This document shows, piece by piece, positions 61,596 to 64,000 of a stretch of 64,000 nucleotides of DNA. A program made the position numbers and the translations under genes. The notes beneath the pieces are model-generated. The model saw only the letters and a list, made by a program, of their open reading frames with translations. It was not told the DNA's origin and did not search any database. Numbering within the stretch: the first letter of the stretch is position 1; the number at the start of each line of letters is the position of its first letter. Source of the DNA: an uncultured Tenacibaculum sp. (lineage in GTDB: Bacteria > Bacteroidota > Bacteroidia > Flavobacteriales > Flavobacteriaceae); the NCBI RefSeq assembly GCF_947494125.1, contig NZ_CANLTU010000003.1, positions 310,001 to 374,000 of the forward strand. Reading direction: 5' to 3'.

Positions 61596-63119
61596 TTATT
61601 TTAATACTTTTTTTAATATTCCAAATACACTTCGTATAAACGTAGCACTCGTTAATACTTTTATTATTGGATTTTGTCTAGTACTTCTAGCTCTAGTTGA
61701 TGATGATCTATTTCTTGTTTTTGTTTCTTCTTTTTTACGAGCTTCTTCTGTTTTTTCTTTGTTTATTTCTTCAATTTTTTCTTTCAATATTTCATAAGCA
61801 CTCTCTCTATCAACAGTTTCATTATATTTAAGTATTAACCTCGAATTATCAAGAACCTGCTTAATTTCTTTTTCTGTTAAAACATCCATTCTACTCATAG
61901 GTGCACGTAACATTGTTCTTGCTAGTGGCGTTGGTATACCTTTTTCATTTAGTACCGAAACTAAAGCTTCCCCTATTCCTAATTGTGTTAATACTTCTTT
62001 AGTATCGTAATATTCAGAGTCTGGATAATTCTCCGCAGCTAACTTAATTGCTTTTCTATCTTTTGCTGTAAAAGCGCGTAATGCATGCTGAATTTTCATT
62101 CCTAATTGAGCCAATACATCTTCTGGTACATCTTTAGGGTTTTGTGTTACAAAATACAATCCAATTCCTTTTGAACGAATTAATTTTACAATACTTTCTA
62201 TTTGACTTAATAATGCTTTAGAAGCTTCATCAAATACTAAATGCGCTTCATCAATAAAAATTACTAACTCTGGTCGTCCACTATCTCCTTGTTCTGGAAA
62301 TGTTTCATATACTTCAGCCAATAATTGTAACATAAATGTTGAAAATAATTTTGGCTTATCTTGAATATCAGTTAAACGCAAAACAGAAATCATTCCTCTT
62401 CCATTTTCATCTATTCTTGTTAAATCATCTACTTCAAATGATTTCTCTCCAAAAAACAAATCGCCTCCTTGCTGTTCTATTTCTACTATTTTTCTTAAAA
62501 TAGCGCCAGTACTTGCTGTAGAAATTCGTCCGTATTCTTCTTGAATTTCTTTTTTTCCTTCGTTTGTTACAAATTGAAGTATTTTCTTAAAATCTTTTAA
62601 ATCTAATAATGGTAATTTATTATCATCACAGTATTTAAAAATAATAGCCACAATACCCGATTGGGTTTCTGTTAAATCTAAAATTCGAGATAATAAAACC
62701 GGTCCAAATTCAGATACAGTTGCTCGCAAACGTACACCATCTTGTTCTGATATTGATAAAATTTCTACTGGAAATTTAGTTGCATTAAATGGAATACCTA
62801 TTTTTTCATGACGTTCATCAATCTTAACATGTCCTGGACTCGGTTGGGCTAGCCCACTTAAATCTCCTTTAACATCCATTAATAATACTGGAATTCCTTT
62901 TTCTGACATGTTTTCTGCCAGCACTTGTAATGTTTTTGTTTTTCCAGTACCAGTAGCTCCCGCTATTAACCCATGACGGTTTAACGTTTTTAAAGGTATG
63001 TTAACCAAAGCATTTGTTACTGTTTCTTCTCCCAGCATTCCTGCTCCTAATGTAATAAAGTCGTCTTTACATTTATATCCTTGATTTATGTAATCTAAAA
63101 AAGTTTCTTTATTTCCCAT
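61596..63119 (-). CDS. HerA-like/DUF853 ATPase
   Basis: The 507-residue protein has Walker A IAGATGTGKTKTLQVLAE near residue 35, Walker B VIFIDEAHLVFDEASKAL, the sensor-like ETQSGIVAIIFKYC and FVTQNPKDVPEDVLAQLG, matching DUF853, the HerA-type C-terminal ATPase domain. A charged C-terminal tail (EEARKKEETKTRNRSSSTRAR...) follows. Members are common bacterial ATPases of unsettled role. No NurA nuclease or defence partner (such as SIR2 or DUF4297) is adjacent, so a defence function is not supported. Confidence 0.9.
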   Translation of the reverse strand: MGNKETFLDYINQGYKCKDDFITLGAGMLGEETVTNALVNIPLKTLNRHGLIAGATGTGKTKTLQVLAENMSEKGIPVLLMDVKGDLSGLAQPSPGHVKIDERHEKIGIPFNATKFPVEILSISEQDGVRLRATVSEFGPVLLSRILDLTETQSGIVAIIFKYCDDNKLPLLDLKDFKKILQFVTNEGKKEIQEEYGRISTASTGAILRKIVEIEQQGGDLFFGEKSFEVDDLTRIDENGRGMISVLRLTDIQDKPKLFSTFMLQLLAEVYETFPEQGDSGRPELVIFIDEAHLVFDEASKALLSQIESIVKLIRSKGIGLYFVTQNPKDVPEDVLAQLGMKIQHALRAFTAKDRKAIKLAAENYPDSEYYDTKEVLTQLGIGEALVSVLNEKGIPTPLARTMLRAPMSRMDVLTEKEIKQVLDNSRLILKYNETVDRESAYEILKEKIEEINKEKTEEARKKEETKTRNRSSSTRARSTRQNPIIKVLTSATFIRSVFGILKKVLK

Positions 63120-63223
63120 TATTCAGTAAAATTTCGATAAAAATACTATTAAAATTAGCATTTCAAAAACTCGTTAACTCTTATTTATTAACTTTACGAT
63201 AAACCTTAGTTAAACAACTAATT

Positions 63224-63703
63224 ATGAAACTCCATCAATTTCTTTATTTCCTTTTAATTTTTCTATTTATTTCTTGTAAAACTTCAGATAAGAAAGCTCA
63301 ATTAATTTTTTATAAATCGAAATTAGAACGTAAAAAAAATGCTCCTTTTTCTGATGCTGTTCAAGCAGGAAACACATTATATTTAGCAGGGCAAGTAGGT
63401 ATTAATCCTGATTCAAAAAAATTAGCAGAAGGTGGTATTACCGAGCAAACTGTACAAACTTTAGAAAATATTAAAAACGTATTAGAACTTCATGATTCTG
63501 ATCTTGAGCATGTAGTGAAATGCACTGTAATATTAGCCGATATTAACGATTTTAATGCCTTTAATACAATTTTTCGCAAATATTTCCCTAAAAATAAGCC
63601 TGCAAGAACTACCTTTGCAGCCGATTTATTAGTAGGTGCTAAAATCGAAATTGATGTAATAGCTGTAAAAGTAGATGGATTTAAAGACGCAAGAGTTAAT
63701 TAA
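63224..63703 (+). CDS. RidA/YjgF family protein with a lipoprotein signal
   Basis: The 159-residue protein has a short lipoprotein signal with a lipobox near Cys18 (FLFISCKTS) and a complete RidA domain: APFSDAVQAGNTLYLAGQVGINPDSKKL, QTVQTLENIKNVLELHDSDLEHVVKCTVILADINDF, KPARTTFAADLLVGAKIEIDVIAV, keeping the catalytic Arg of PAR. Cytosolic RidA hydrolyses reactive enamine/imine intermediates. An exported form is unusual, so the substrate is uncertain. Its 3' end overlaps queE by 29 bp if that gene starts at 63675. Confidence 0.88.
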   Translation: MKLHQFLYFLLIFLFISCKTSDKKAQLIFYKSKLERKKNAPFSDAVQAGNTLYLAGQVGINPDSKKLAEGGITEQTVQTLENIKNVLELHDSDLEHVVKCTVILADINDFNAFNTIFRKYFPKNKPARTTFAADLLVGAKIEIDVIAVKVDGFKDARVN

Positions 63704-64000
63704 TAAAGGTGAAATGCTTCCTTTAATGGAAGAATTTTACACCATACAAGGAGAAGGATCTCATACAGGTACTGCTGCTTATTTTATTAGAATTGGTGGA
63801 TGTGATGTAGGTTGTCATTGGTGTGATGTTAAAGAAAGTTGGAATGCGAAATTGCATCCTCCAACAAAAACTGATATTATAGTTGAGAATGCAAAAAAAT
63901 ATGCAAAAACTGTAGTTATTACTGGTGGCGAACCTTTAATGTGGAGTTTAGATTATATTACACAAGAGCTTCAAGATAAAGGGATGAAAACTCATATTGA
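63675..64000 (+). CDS. queE: 7-carboxy-7-deazaguanine synthase (partial, cut by the window end)
   Basis: The frame starts with ATG at 63675 (alternative ATG at 63714) and remains open to the window edge. The peptide MLPLMEEFYTIQGEGSHTGTAAYFIRIGGCDVGCHWCD carries the radical-SAM cysteines in CxxxCxxC form. KTVVITGGEPLMW follows, as in QueE. QueE makes the deazapurine ring for queuosine. The longer start overlaps the RidA-like gene by 29 bp; both starts occur in this group, so the true one is undecided. Confidence 0.9.
   Translation, partial: MDLKTQELINKGEMLPLMEEFYTIQGEGSHTGTAAYFIRIGGCDVGCHWCDVKESWNAKLHPPTKTDIIVENAKKYAKTVVITGGEPLMWSLDYITQELQDKGMKTHI

Noticed and set aside
61596..63119. HerA-like ATPase as part of a phage-defence system
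   Set aside because: No NurA, SIR2, DUF4297 or other effector is adjacent; the neighbours are an orphan lipoprotein and RidA/QueE.

Overview
The window is about 30% GC (estimated by eye) and comes from a member of the Bacteroidota, most likely a marine Flavobacteriaceae (Tenacibaculum/Polaribacter-like; genus is inference). The reasons are a SusC/SusD pair, lipoproteins with very short signal peptides, the -7 element TAnnTTTG (with TTG about 19 bp upstream in the best case) in front of many genes, and family-specific markers such as DUF6452/DUF6048 next to rlmD, the bacteroidotal SUI1 protein and DUF6768 next to an ECF sigma factor. No rRNA, tRNA, CRISPR array, transposase or integrase was found.

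Layout. 1-11.7 kb is a polysaccharide/glycoside utilisation locus. A minus-strand operon encodes SusC, SusD, a calcium-loop-rich FG-GAP/ASPIC lipoprotein and a cut-off sodium:solute symporter. Divergent from it are an AraC-type regulator and a GH3 beta-glucosidase lipoprotein. The regulator gene is preceded by a 17-bp direct repeat with 21-bp spacing, which fits an AraC-type operator. 11.7-17.1 kb holds a CBS-domain cysteine/cystathionine synthase, a LolC/E-FtsX-type permease, an acetyltransferase, a NamZ-like muramidase and a DUF6261 protein.

17.1-20.9 kb is an accessory island. Five same-strand orphan genes (a DUF1963/YwqG-like protein, two small helical proteins, a HEAT-repeat protein and a two-TM protein) are separated by related intergenic repeats. 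One repeat is a near-complete imperfect inverted repeat resembling an integron attC hairpin, and another supplies the stop codon of the gene in front of it.

20.9-57.5 kb is mostly core genome: aquaporin, GlcG, a second cysteine synthase in tandem with an AraC regulator, an S9 oligopeptidase, YbaB with two small membrane proteins, a large lone SF1 helicase, ornithine aminotransferase, ECF sigma plus DUF6768, RlmD, a 2OG-Fe(II) oxygenase, SUI1, an end-to-end operon of DUF1835, nucleoside phosphorylase and an apparently cytosolic binding-protein-fold protein, Pcm, a dehydrogenase, a 3-hydroxyacyl-CoA dehydrogenase, MoxR, a parvulin/SurA-type chaperone operon, RecQ, Fmt, HU, RNA methyltransferases and a ZIP transporter. 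Well-formed intrinsic terminators separate most units.

57.5-60.6 kb is a NarL/NarX-type two-component system with a small lipoprotein. Three copies of the palindrome TACCTA-N4-TAGGTA sit only at its two promoter regions, which suggests an autoregulatory operator. The window ends with a cupin protein, an orphan lipoprotein, a HerA-like ATPase, an exported RidA-like lipoprotein and the start of queE.
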